Shown here: piece after piece, positions 1 to 6,506 of the stretch
Layout: every line of letters begins with the position of its first letter
Position numbering within the stretch: position 1 is the first letter of the stretch
Assembly (NCBI GenBank): GCA_017632095.1
Contig: JAGBSA010000214.1
Span: forward strand, 1-6,566
Direction: 5' to 3'
DNA from: Bacteroidales bacterium
Lineage (GTDB): Bacteria; Bacteroidota; Bacteroidia; Bacteroidales; P3
DNA length: 6,566 nt
Program-made: the position numbers and the translations under genes
Notes under the pieces: model-generated
What the model saw: only the letters and a program-made list of their open reading frames with translations
Databases searched by the model: none
Told to the model about the DNA's origin: nothing

Positions 1-100
1 CACTTTGTTTCGAAATTATTTTCCAAGGGTTATAAATACAAAAATCAAAGCATAAGGATATGGAAATCAAGAGTGTGATTTCGGACACAGGCTTTACGAC
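1..100. other. Left flank beyond the operon terminator, no gene seen
   Basis: This is AT-rich sequence downstream of the glycan operon terminator. I see no convincing start codon with a ribosome binding site, no RNA gene and no clear TAnnTTTG promoter on either strand. A plus-strand reading frame opens at 60, but it runs straight through the terminator and then antisense over the dehydrogenase gene, so I do not accept it. The only structured element is a 7-bp inverted repeat at 63-82. The stretch may hold the upstream region of a further minus-strand gene lying outside the window. Confidence 0.5.
63..82. repeat. 7-bp inverted repeat with 6-nt loop
   Basis: GAAATCA (63-69) and TGATTTC (76-82) are exact reverse complements separated by AGAGTG. 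There is no adjacent T-run, so it is not a second intrinsic terminator. The left arm begins the word GAAATCAAG, which recurs in inverted form in the other two spacers of this window. It could be a regulator site or weak RNA structure; an arm this short in AT-rich DNA may also be chance. Confidence 0.35.
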
Positions 101-130
101 AAAAAAAAAGCAGGCTTTAAGTGCCTGCTT
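101..130 (-). terminator. Intrinsic terminator of the glycan operon
   Basis: On the minus strand AAGCAGGC and GCCTGCTT form a perfect 8-bp stem (arms 123-130 and 108-115) with a 7-nt loop (116-122). The stem runs directly into an uninterrupted T-run, the complement of the A-tract from 101. It starts 19 nt after the stop codon of the dehydrogenase gene. Stem, loop size and T-run all fit a strong rho-independent terminator, so the three-gene operon very likely ends here. Confidence 0.92.
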
Positions 131-149
131 CTTTGTTTATAATGTTTTC

Positions 150-1418
150 TTACAACCTGTCATCGACAATATCTCTTGGCAACACGCCTTTAACATCATA
201 TACCACGCCGACTTTCTCAAGCATCGAAGCTATATCAAGGCGTTCGAATTCTTTGTGAGCAACTGCCAATATCACCGCATCGAACTTTCCGCCCGGCAAA
301 ACCTTGGTTGTCTTTATTCCGTACTCGTGTTCGACTTCCGATTCCTTTGCCCAAGGGTCGTAAACCGTTATATTGTCGGTGTATTCCTGCAAGGTGTGAT
401 AAATATCCACGACTTTGGTGTTGCGAATGTCGGGACAATTTTCCTTGAACGTTATTCCGAGAATCAAAATCTTTGAATCCTTAACCATAACGCCCTGTTT
501 GGTCATTGCTTTTATTGTTCTGTTTGCCACATATTCACCCATTCCGTCATTCAATCGGCGTGCGGAACTCATCACTCTTGGCAAGACTCCATAGACTTGA
601 GCCTTCTGAATCAGATAATAAGGATCGACACTTATGCAATGACCTCCCACCAATCCGGGATTTAACTTAATGAAATTCCACTTTGATGCCGCCGCTTCTA
701 TAACGTCATGCGTGTCGATTCCCATTGCATTGAAAATCTTTGCAAGCTCGTTCATAAACGCTATATTGACGTCTCGCTGACTGTTTTCGATGATTTTCGA
801 AGCCTCGGCAACCTTTATCGACGGTGCTTTGTGCGTTCCGTTTATCAAAACGCTGTTATAAACCTCATCGACAAGGTCTGCAATCTCCGGAGTGGAGCCT
901 GAGGTTACCTTTTTAATCTTTTCAACCGTGTGTTCTTTGTCTCCGGGATTGATTCTTTCGGGTGAATAGCCTGCAAAGAAGTCCTGATTGAACTTTAATC
1001 CGCTTACTTTTTCCACAACAGGCAAACATTCTTCTTCTGTAACGCCCGGATAAACCGTAGATTCGTAAACGACAACGTCTCCCTTTGAGATAACTTTTCC
1101 AATCGTTTCACTCGCTCCCCACAACGGGCGAAGGTCGGGACGATTGTTTTCATCGACAGGCGTAGGCACTGCAACAACATAGAAATTGCAGGTTTTGATG
1201 TCTTCCAAGTTCGATGTACAACGAAATCCATAAGTTTCAATAGCTTCTTGCAAGAGTTTATCATCTACTTCCAAAGTTGCATCGTGTCCTTTCATCAATT
1301 CCTCAACTCGAGACTTATTCATATCGAATCCGATTGTAGGATATTTTGTTGAAAAAAGGCGAGCCAATGGAAGCCCTACATAACCCAATCCGATAACAGC
1401 AATCTTTATATCTTTCAT
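150..1418 (-). CDS. tviB: Nucleotide-sugar dehydrogenase, TviB/WbpA-like (UDP-N-acetylhexosamine 6-dehydrogenase)
   Basis: The 422-residue protein is full length for the UDP-glucose/GDP-mannose dehydrogenase superfamily. These cytosolic enzymes oxidise the C6 hydroxyl of a UDP-sugar to a carboxylate with two NAD+. Visible motifs are the Rossmann loop GLGYVGLP (10-17), VPTP (84-87), ESTVYPGVTEEE (119-130), YSPERINPGD (151-160), the catalytic cysteine C261 in GGHCISVDPYYL, and FKENCPDIRNT (324-334) in the C-terminal domain. YSPERINPGD and FKENCPDIRNT are, as I recall them, typical of the TviB/WbpO branch that uses UDP-GlcNAc or UDP-GalNAc, so a UDP-N-acetylhexosaminuronic acid product is more likely than UDP-glucuronate. 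The epimer cannot be fixed from sequence. It is the last gene of the operon, 16 nt after the glycosyltransferase stop, with an AT-rich leader and no Shine-Dalgarno. The ATG at 1416-1418 puts the Rossmann motif at the expected distance from the N terminus. The symbol is by similarity only. Confidence 0.93.
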   Translation of the reverse strand: MKDIKIAVIGLGYVGLPLARLFSTKYPTIGFDMNKSRVEELMKGHDATLEVDDKLLQEAIETYGFRCTSNLEDIKTCNFYVVAVPTPVDENNRPDLRPLWGASETIGKVISKGDVVVYESTVYPGVTEEECLPVVEKVSGLKFNQDFFAGYSPERINPGDKEHTVEKIKKVTSGSTPEIADLVDEVYNSVLINGTHKAPSIKVAEASKIIENSQRDVNIAFMNELAKIFNAMGIDTHDVIEAAASKWNFIKLNPGLVGGHCISVDPYYLIQKAQVYGVLPRVMSSARRLNDGMGEYVANRTIKAMTKQGVMVKDSKILILGITFKENCPDIRNTKVVDIYHTLQEYTDNITVYDPWAKESEVEHEYGIKTTKVLPGGKFDAVILAVAHKEFERLDIASMLEKVGVVYDVKGVLPRDIVDDRL

Positions 1419-1434
1419 TATTTATATTGTATTT

Positions 1435-2310
1435 CTAAAATTTAATTCCCATTTTCTTTGCCTTTGATTTGTACGGTAATATCCTCAAAAGCCTTATGTT
1501 TTGTTTGAAAAGCAAAAGCAGAAAGTTCTTCGGCTGACGATAAACCAAGAAATGCTTCAGATAATTGTAAATCACTTTGCACTCAAACATCGATTTATAA
1601 CTGCTTTTCCAAAGTTGCGGTTTGTAATAATAGACTGCGTATTTCTTAACCGAAGAAACCTTTTTGGTTGCATTTCCATCTGTCGGGTCAAGTCTGTAAA
1701 ACGCCGTAACAAATTCCGTTTGTGCCATAACAAAGTTTTCATATAACTTTGCCCAACAGTCCAAATCTTCTCCTTTAATCAGCTTTTCGTTAAATCCTCC
1801 TATCTTTTCCAAGCATTCTTTTTTGACAAGTGCAGTTGAAGACCAAATAACATGTTTTCCGGACAACAACCTCTCGTAATAATCCTCAACAATAAAACAG
1901 TTCATCTTCTGTTCGATTGTCTCTAACTTGTCTATATAATTTTCATCTGAGGTAAACTTTTCATAATTCGAGCAAAGCACCTCTGCTTGTGGGAACTTCT
2001 CGTGCAGTTTTACCAATGTCTCCAAATGAAAGCTCGTCCAAATATCATCGGCATCAAGGAAGGCAATCCATTCATTTGCAGCTGCCGCAATACCTGCATT
2101 TCTTGTTGCAGAGACTCCTGAGTTTGGTTTTTCAATTATTCGTAAGCGTTTATCGGAGAACTCTTTCACAACTTCAAGACTATCATCTGTCGAAGCATCA
2201 TCTACAACCAAGACTTCAAAATCAGTATATGACTGATTTAATACACTGCGTAATGTTTCTCTTATGCAGTTTTGCTTATTGTATAATGGTATTACAACAG
2301 ATATTTTCAT
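1435..2310 (-). CDS. Family 2 glycosyltransferase (GT-A fold)
   Basis: The 291-residue protein starts with the classic GT2 opening MKISVVIPLYNK. It transfers a sugar from a nucleotide-sugar donor, probably to a lipid-linked glycan on the cytosolic face of the membrane. Visible elements are the nucleotide-binding VVDDASTDDS (35-44), SGVSATRNAG (64-73), the metal-binding DxD in FLDADDIW (D86-A-D88), and the acidic GEDLDCW (180-186) that commonly holds the catalytic base in this family. The C-terminal 60 residues are rich in Lys, Arg and Leu, with a short hydrophobic patch (263-268) and a basic tail ending KSKAKKMGIKF. This suggests peripheral membrane contact; there is no true transmembrane segment. 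It starts only 3 nt after the stop of the preceding gene, so translational coupling is likely. Donor and acceptor cannot be predicted. It resembles the single-domain GT2 enzymes of capsule and O-antigen clusters. Confidence 0.92.
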   Translation of the reverse strand: MKISVVIPLYNKQNCIRETLRSVLNQSYTDFEVLVVDDASTDDSLEVVKEFSDKRLRIIEKPNSGVSATRNAGIAAAANEWIAFLDADDIWTSFHLETLVKLHEKFPQAEVLCSNYEKFTSDENYIDKLETIEQKMNCFIVEDYYERLLSGKHVIWSSTALVKKECLEKIGGFNEKLIKGEDLDCWAKLYENFVMAQTEFVTAFYRLDPTDGNATKKVSSVKKYAVYYYKPQLWKSSYKSMFECKVIYNYLKHFLVYRQPKNFLLLLFKQNIRLLRILPYKSKAKKMGIKF

Positions 2311-2313
2311 CGT

Positions 2314-3465
2314 CTAATTTTCCAAGTTTGAAGTTAGAAACTGCAAAGATAAGTTTTTAAGTTCGGAAAGTCGGCGTTTTGCATCAGCGAAATCAATATT
2401 TGTTGAAATATTTTCAAAATTCACCTCCTCAGAATCAAGAATCAATCTATCCTCTAAACCAAGCAAGGAAAGCAATGCAACAAAACGCGACATGCCTCTT
2501 TGTTTGTTCGCAACAACCACAAAAGGCTTTTCAAAGATTATTGAAAACACCATGCCGTGAAAAGAATCTGTCAAAACGAAATCAGAATCTGCAAAACCCT
2601 TTAACCATTGCTCCACCTTAGGATAAACACATGCCTCGCTGCATCTTCTTGTGTCTTTACCCAAAACAGCTTTCGGCATCACCGTAAAGGCTTTCAAGCC
2701 TCTTTTCTCTTCCAATTGTTTTATCATCTCTTGCTTTCGAAGATTCTTATCCAAGAAATAGACCATCAAATCACCTTCGGAAGGTTTCAGATCGGCTTTT
2801 GCAATCAATTCTTTATAATCCTCTGCTTCCATAAGCAGGGTTGGGTCAAGCACATTCAAAACTTCAAGCCCTAAATACTCCTTACACAAACCCACGGCAT
2901 CGTTTTCTCTCACGCTTATGGCTTGAAACTCATCTGCAAGAGCCTTTATATTTTCTGTACGCTTTGAATCAAACTGCCAATTTCCCAATCCGAAAGAGGC
3001 GGCATAGGCAATGCGTTTTTTGTTGGTTGATTTCGCAAAATCACAAAAGTAAGACTCCACCCTGCCATAAGAATCCCGCCAAACCTGATCAGAACCGACA
3101 ACGAAGGTATCAAAGCTCTCCATCATATCTCTTGAAGGCATGGTTTGCCCCTCAAAGAAATCCACCACCGCAATATTGTTTCTGACAAACTCTTTGGTGT
3201 TTACCGATATTCTTTCCCAATTTCGGCTATTTACATAATAAGGAAAAGGATCCACACTCTTGCGTCCGAGAAGATAATGTGCCACTATGCGTTTTGTTCT
3301 ATCGATATTGTTTGCCCAAAAAGAAGGAAAACGCCTCGGAAAGCTATCCGTAACAACGTCATATCCCGTCTTGGCTATCGCCCTCTGCAAAGCCCAAGCC
3401 TGCAACAATGCTCCGTAATTATTCCACAAAGGTTGGGTTAGCACACATATCTTTTCACTTCTCAT
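2314..3465 (-). CDS. Polysaccharide pyruvyl transferase family protein
   Basis: This 383-residue protein fits the polysaccharide pyruvyl transferase family (Pfam PF04230), whose characterised members transfer pyruvate from phosphoenolpyruvate to a sugar as a ketal. Visible family landmarks are NNYGALLQAWALQ (15-27), VVGSDQVWR (122-130), YAASFG (154-159), ISVRE (183-187), VLDPTLL (205-211) and the C-terminal LTDSFHGMVFSIIFEKPFVVV (298-318) with H303, probably an active-site residue. No signal peptide or membrane span is seen, so it should act in the cytosol. It is the first gene of the operon. The ATG at 3463-3465 is chosen because an AAAGGA Shine-Dalgarno lies 10 nt upstream and the N terminus reaches the conserved NNYG motif at the usual distance. 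Many members of this gut-type subgroup are uncharacterised, so the family call is firm but the pyruvylation activity is inferred. Confidence 0.9.
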   Translation of the reverse strand: MRSEKICVLTQPLWNNYGALLQAWALQRAIAKTGYDVVTDSFPRRFPSFWANNIDRTKRIVAHYLLGRKSVDPFPYYVNSRNWERISVNTKEFVRNNIAVVDFFEGQTMPSRDMMESFDTFVVGSDQVWRDSYGRVESYFCDFAKSTNKKRIAYAASFGLGNWQFDSKRTENIKALADEFQAISVRENDAVGLCKEYLGLEVLNVLDPTLLMEAEDYKELIAKADLKPSEGDLMVYFLDKNLRKQEMIKQLEEKRGLKAFTVMPKAVLGKDTRRCSEACVYPKVEQWLKGFADSDFVLTDSFHGMVFSIIFEKPFVVVANKQRGMSRFVALLSLLGLEDRLILDSEEVNFENISTNIDFADAKRRLSELKNLSLQFLTSNLEN

Positions 3466-3475
3466 AATTCAAGCT

Positions 3476-3481
3476 TCCTTT
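3476..3481 (-). promoter_or_regulatory. Shine-Dalgarno of the pyruvyl transferase gene
   Basis: The minus strand reads AAAGGA, followed by 10 nt (AGCTTGAATT) before the ATG. This is a recognisable ribosome binding site at a workable distance, and it supports the chosen start. The two downstream operon genes lack a comparable site, which fits the general weakness of Shine-Dalgarno use in Bacteroidota. Confidence 0.6.
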
Positions 3482-3495
3482 CTTTATATTAGCGT

Positions 3496-3510
3496 TTTGC
3501 AATGTGCAAA
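3496..3510. promoter_or_regulatory. Short palindrome over the promoter box and predicted transcription start
   Basis: TTTGC (3496-3500) and GCAAA (3506-3510) form an exact inverted repeat around a 5-nt centre. One arm overlaps the minus-strand TTTG of the promoter box and the other lies just past the predicted transcription start. A repressor bound here would block polymerase, but arms this short can arise by chance. Confidence 0.3.
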
Positions 3511-3537
3511 GTAAGATAAATTTTCACAGTCCGCAAA
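3507..3537 (-). promoter_or_regulatory. Bacteroidota-type promoter of the glycan operon
   Basis: The minus strand carries TTTG (3534-3537), a 19-bp spacer, then TTACTTTG (3507-3514). This matches the Bacteroidota primary-sigma pattern TTTG-N19-21-TAnnTTTG at every consensus position except one (TT for TA). Transcription would begin near 3500, giving a leader of about 35 nt that contains the AAAGGA ribosome binding site. The spacing and the lack of a competing match make this the best promoter candidate in the window. Confidence 0.7.
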
Positions 3538-3553
3538 ATCTTTCAATCGTTTT

Positions 3554-3625
3554 TTGATTTCAATTTACTGAAACTTCGTTTTAATTTACTGAAACTTGAT
3601 TTCAGAAAATTGTTTCTTGATTTCA
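3554..3625. repeat. Degenerate tandem repeat with 21-bp period
   Basis: Four units begin at 3554, 3575, 3596 and 3617, each offset by 21 bp. Units one and two share AATTTACTGAAACTT (3562-3576 and 3583-3597). Units one, three and four share TTGATTTCA (3554-3562, 3596-3604, 3617-3625). The units also contain short TTTCA/TGAAA inversions, for example 3558-3573 and 3590-3604. The array runs from the uvrA stop codon towards the glycan promoter, ending 16 bp short of its TTTG box. No strong GC-rich hairpin with a T-run is present, so the spacer has no clear intrinsic terminator for uvrA. The array may be a cluster of regulator sites or simply a decayed tandem duplication. Confidence 0.75.
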
Positions 3626-6418
3626 TTTTCTTAATTTCTCACTTAAGTATTTTGCTGTTTGAGTTGAGTTCTTTGCAACCAATTCTTCGGGCGTTCCCTC
3701 AAAGATTATCTCACCTCCGTTCTTACCTCCCTCCGGTCCAAGCTCGATTAACCAATCTGCTGTTTTGATTATGTCCATGTGATGCTCGATTATGACAACA
3801 CTATGCCCAAGATCTACCAACTCTTCAAAGCAACGATTCAGTTTAACGATGTCATAGAAGTGTAAACCGGTAGATGGCTCATCGAAAATAAAGATTGTCT
3901 TTTTCTCATACTCACCTTTGGAAAGGAAATAGGCGAGTTTGATTCTCTGCGCTTCACCTCCGGAAAGCGAAGTCGAGCTTTGTCCCAATTGAAGATAATC
4001 TAAGCCGACTTTTTTCAAAGCTCCTAACTTTTGTATTATTCTTCGGCAAAGCGGATTGGCGTCATCAAAAAACAACAAGGCTTCTTCTATTGTCATTGTC
4101 AAGACATCGTAAATCGATTTCTCTTTATAGGTTATCTCCAAAGCCTCTTCCTTATATCGTTTGCCGTTACAATGTTCGCAAGGCAACTGTACGTCAGCCA
4201 TAAACTGCATTGGAATTGTTACAACGCCCTCTCCTTTACATTCTTCGCATCTTCCTCCCTCCACATTAAAGGAAAAATAACCGGCTTTCAAACCTCGTTT
4301 CTTTGCAAGGGGCTGTTCGGCAAATAAAGCTCTGATATCGTCAAACGCTCCCAAGTATGTAACCGGGTTTGAGCGACTTGAACGTCCTATTGGTTGCTGA
4401 TCTACCATTTCTATGGCTTCTACGCAACTCAAACTGCCACTTGGAGGCGAGCATTTAGGAGTTTCCTCCACCGCAATATCCAAATGAGAACACAAAGCAT
4501 TGTATAAAGTCTTCTTAACCAAAGTTGTCTTTCCCGAACCCGAAACGCCGCAAATCACAGTCTTGACTTGCAATGGCAAAGTGAGGTTTACCGATTTCAA
4601 ATTATTATCACAAGCCCCCTCAATCTTTATATACTCTTTCCATCTCCTGCGTTTATCGGGCAAAGGTATGCTTTTCTCTCCCCTGATGAAAGATGCAGTG
4701 AGTGAAGTTCCCTTCTCAATCATTTCTTTATACGGACCTGAAAACACTACTTCGCCTCCCAATCTTCCGGCATAAGGTCCTATGTCTATAATGTAGTCTG
4801 CGGCTTTAATGACTTCTTCATCGTGTTCGACGACCACAACTGTATTTCCTGCATCTCTTAGTTTCAGCAAAACGTTTATCAGTCTCTCCGTATCGCAAGA
4901 GTGTAAGCCGATTGTAGGTTCGTCCAATACATACATACTTCCAACAAGCGGACTTCCCAAAGACGTAGCCAAGGAAATCCTTTGACTCTCTCCACCTGAC
5001 AAAGTGGAGCTTTGACGATTCAATGTCAAATATCCAAGTCCTACTTCGCAAAGATAAGACAATCGAACTTTGATTTCGGTCAGCAATCTTTCTGAAACAG
5101 TTTTTTCATATTCGGTTAGAGAAATCTCGTTGAAGAATTGCAACAAATCATCTACCGGCATAAGCATCAAATCCGTTATACTCTTGCCGTCAATCTTCAC
5201 ATAAGTTGCATCTTTTCTCAATCGCGTTCCCTTACAATCGGGACATAAAGTCCTGCCTGTGTATCTTGAAAGCATAACTCTGAACTGTATCTTGTAGCTT
5301 TCTGCTTTTAGCATATCGAAGAACGCATTTATACCTTGAATCTTACCGTTTCCGTTCCATAAAAAGTCTTTCTGTTCTTCGGTTAGTTGATTATATGGGC
5401 GGTGTATAGGGAATCTGTTATATGCTTTGGCTATAAACTCATCTTGAAACTTCTTCATGACAACTCCTTTCCAACAACTGACCGCTCCATCATAGACAGA
5501 AAGATCGGGACGCTTGATTACAAGTTCCTCAGCAATGCCTTCAACCATTCCGGAGCCGCTACAAGTTTTGCAAGCCCCGTAAGGATTGTTGAAAGAAAAG
5601 AAGTTCTCCGATGGTTTCACGAAAGTAATTCCGTCAGCTTCGAATCTGTTGGAATAATGCAAGAGTTCGCCATTTGACAACTGCACATCGCAGAATCCAT
5701 CCGATTCATTGAAAGCCGTATGCACCGAATCGGACAAACGCATCACCAATTCCTCATCTCGTTCAGTCAAACTCACCCTATCAACCACCAAACTCAACAA
5801 CTCTTTTTTTGCAGGAGGCTTACTCATAAGGTCTTCCATCAAACGAATTTCCCCTTTGAGCATTACTCTAATGTAACCCGACTGCATCAAAACCTCGAAC
5901 TTATCTTTCCATGTCTCCTTTTCCCTCAACTGTAACGGACTTAGGATTATCACTTTCTCGCCTTGCTCCAAGCAAAGCAAACTATCTACCACGTTCTGCA
6001 CGCTGTGTCGCTTTACTTCTTTACCGGAAACAGGTGAAAAAGTACGTCCGATTTTTGCAAACAAAACCTTGATGTATTCATATATCTCTGTAGTTGTGCC
6101 GACTGTAGAACGAGGATTGCGATTTGCCGTTCTCTGCTCAACAGCTATTGCAGGAGCAATGCCACTTATGTCATCAACTTCGGGTTTGTTCATTCTGCCG
6201 AGAAATTGTCTCGCATAAGATGACAAACTCTCCACATAACGCCTCTGTCCCTCTGCAAAAAGAGTATCAAACGCCAAAGAGGTCTTACCACTACCCGAAA
6301 CGCCGGTAACCACCACAAGTTTATTTGCAGGGATTTCAACATCTACATTCTTCAAATTATTAACCCTTGCACCCTTTATCTTGATTGGTTGCAGACTTTG
6401 CTCTTTTGACTTATTCAT
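3623..6418 (-). CDS. uvrA: UvrA-family excinuclease ATPase (Bacteroidota-type variant)
   Basis: This 931-residue protein is close to the usual UvrA length of about 940. UvrA dimers scan DNA for bulky lesions and load UvrB in nucleotide excision repair. Module I has Walker A GVSGSGKT (39-46), the RRYVESLSSYARQFLGRM stretch (59-76), signature LSGGE (473-477), Walker B YVLDEPTIGLH (496-506) and the histidine switch VVEHD (529-533). Module II has Walker A GVSGSGKTT (624-632), LSGGE (818-822), FIFDEPSTGLH (843-853) and IIEHH (876-880). A UvrB-binding region lies at about 120-250, so this is not a short UvrA2 lacking it. Zinc ligands C283/C286 with C392/C395 and C724/C727 with C747/C750 are intact. 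The N-terminal zinc site is missing: the expected cysteine pairs are replaced near 124-135 (GRTFSPVSGKEV) and 252-263 (LLHYSNRFEADG). An in-frame TGA lies four codons before the ATG, which fixes the start. It is flanked by its own promoter and an upstream terminator. It may be one of several UvrA paralogues in the genome. Confidence 0.95.
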   Translation of the reverse strand: MNKSKEQSLQPIKIKGARVNNLKNVDVEIPANKLVVVTGVSGSGKTSLAFDTLFAEGQRRYVESLSSYARQFLGRMNKPEVDDISGIAPAIAVEQRTANRNPRSTVGTTTEIYEYIKVLFAKIGRTFSPVSGKEVKRHSVQNVVDSLLCLEQGEKVIILSPLQLREKETWKDKFEVLMQSGYIRVMLKGEIRLMEDLMSKPPAKKELLSLVVDRVSLTERDEELVMRLSDSVHTAFNESDGFCDVQLSNGELLHYSNRFEADGITFVKPSENFFSFNNPYGACKTCSGSGMVEGIAEELVIKRPDLSVYDGAVSCWKGVVMKKFQDEFIAKAYNRFPIHRPYNQLTEEQKDFLWNGNGKIQGINAFFDMLKAESYKIQFRVMLSRYTGRTLCPDCKGTRLRKDATYVKIDGKSITDLMLMPVDDLLQFFNEISLTEYEKTVSERLLTEIKVRLSYLCEVGLGYLTLNRQSSTLSGGESQRISLATSLGSPLVGSMYVLDEPTIGLHSCDTERLINVLLKLRDAGNTVVVVEHDEEVIKAADYIIDIGPYAGRLGGEVVFSGPYKEMIEKGTSLTASFIRGEKSIPLPDKRRRWKEYIKIEGACDNNLKSVNLTLPLQVKTVICGVSGSGKTTLVKKTLYNALCSHLDIAVEETPKCSPPSGSLSCVEAIEMVDQQPIGRSSRSNPVTYLGAFDDIRALFAEQPLAKKRGLKAGYFSFNVEGGRCEECKGEGVVTIPMQFMADVQLPCEHCNGKRYKEEALEITYKEKSIYDVLTMTIEEALLFFDDANPLCRRIIQKLGALKKVGLDYLQLGQSSTSLSGGEAQRIKLAYFLSKGEYEKKTIFIFDEPSTGLHFYDIVKLNRCFEELVDLGHSVVIIEHHMDIIKTADWLIELGPEGGKNGGEIIFEGTPEELVAKNSTQTAKYLSEKLRK

Positions 6419-6437
6419 TTCTTGATTTCATTATCAT
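6411..6437 (-). CDS. Candidate 8-residue leader ORF overlapping the uvrA start
   Basis: The minus strand reads ATG (6435-6437) through codons for MIMKSRNE to TAA (6411-6413). It is in a different frame from uvrA and overlaps the first eight bases of the uvrA coding sequence. A strong GGAGGTGG lies 7 nt upstream when counted from its GGAGG core, which is ideal for this ATG, whereas it is 26 nt from the uvrA ATG. A ribosome ending on this frame would stop right at the uvrA start and could reinitiate there, as in a coupled leader. The ORF is too short for sequence conservation to be judged here, and the arrangement could be coincidence. Confidence 0.4.
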   Translation of the reverse strand: MIMKSRNE

Positions 6438-6441
6438 TCAA

Positions 6442-6449
6442 CCACCTCC
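6442..6449 (-). promoter_or_regulatory. Strong Shine-Dalgarno placed for the leader ORF, not for uvrA
   Basis: The minus strand reads GGAGGTGG, the best anti-Shine-Dalgarno complement in the window. It sits 7 nt before the ATG of the 8-codon leader frame but 26 nt before the uvrA ATG, too far for direct use. Because strong Shine-Dalgarno sequences are unusual in Bacteroidota, its exact placement is the main support for the leader ORF. Confidence 0.55.
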
Positions 6450-6489
6450 GACACTTTGCAATACTACATTGTGACATCTTGTTGTAACG

Positions 6490-6497
6490 CAAAGATA
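6490..6497 (-). promoter_or_regulatory. TAnnTTTG promoter box of uvrA
   Basis: The minus strand reads TATCTTTG, an exact match to the Bacteroidota TAnnTTTG box. It lies downstream of the terminator of the preceding gene and about 70 nt before the uvrA start, so transcription would begin near 6485. No good TTTG is seen 19-21 bp upstream; a palindrome occupies that region instead, suggesting a weaker or regulated promoter. Confidence 0.6.
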
Positions 6498-6506
6498 CAA
6501 AAAAAT

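Noticed and set aside
1..60. Promoter for a further minus-strand gene to the left
   Set aside because: The nearest candidate boxes have the wrong internal spacing for TAnnTTTG and no matching upstream TTTG at 19-21 bp.
60..476. Plus-strand reading frame of 138 codons at the left edge
   Set aside because: It runs through the operon terminator and then antisense across the C-terminal half of the dehydrogenase gene. Its composition is what a mirror frame would give and no known domain is visible.
3538..3622. Intrinsic terminator after uvrA
   Set aside because: The spacer holds only short AT-rich inversions with 5-bp arms and no stable stem followed by a T-run. Read-through or factor-dependent termination is possible.
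3554..3625. CRISPR-like repeats
   Set aside because: The units are degenerate, only 21 bp long and contiguous without unique spacers, and no cas gene is nearby.
4818..5051. Second minus-strand frame inside uvrA
   Set aside because: It lies wholly within the conserved ABC signature and Walker B region of uvrA in another frame, so it is a shadow of that gene.
3613..6432. uvrA as cargo of a transposon
   Set aside because: No transposase, no terminal inverted repeats and no clean target-site duplication are visible. The direct repeat alone, in simple sequence, is reported only as a finding.
6454..6494. CTTTGC and GCAAAG as a long-range hairpin in the uvrA leader
   Set aside because: One arm lies in the promoter box upstream of the predicted transcription start, so it would not be in the RNA; the arms are only 6 bp and about 29 bp apart.
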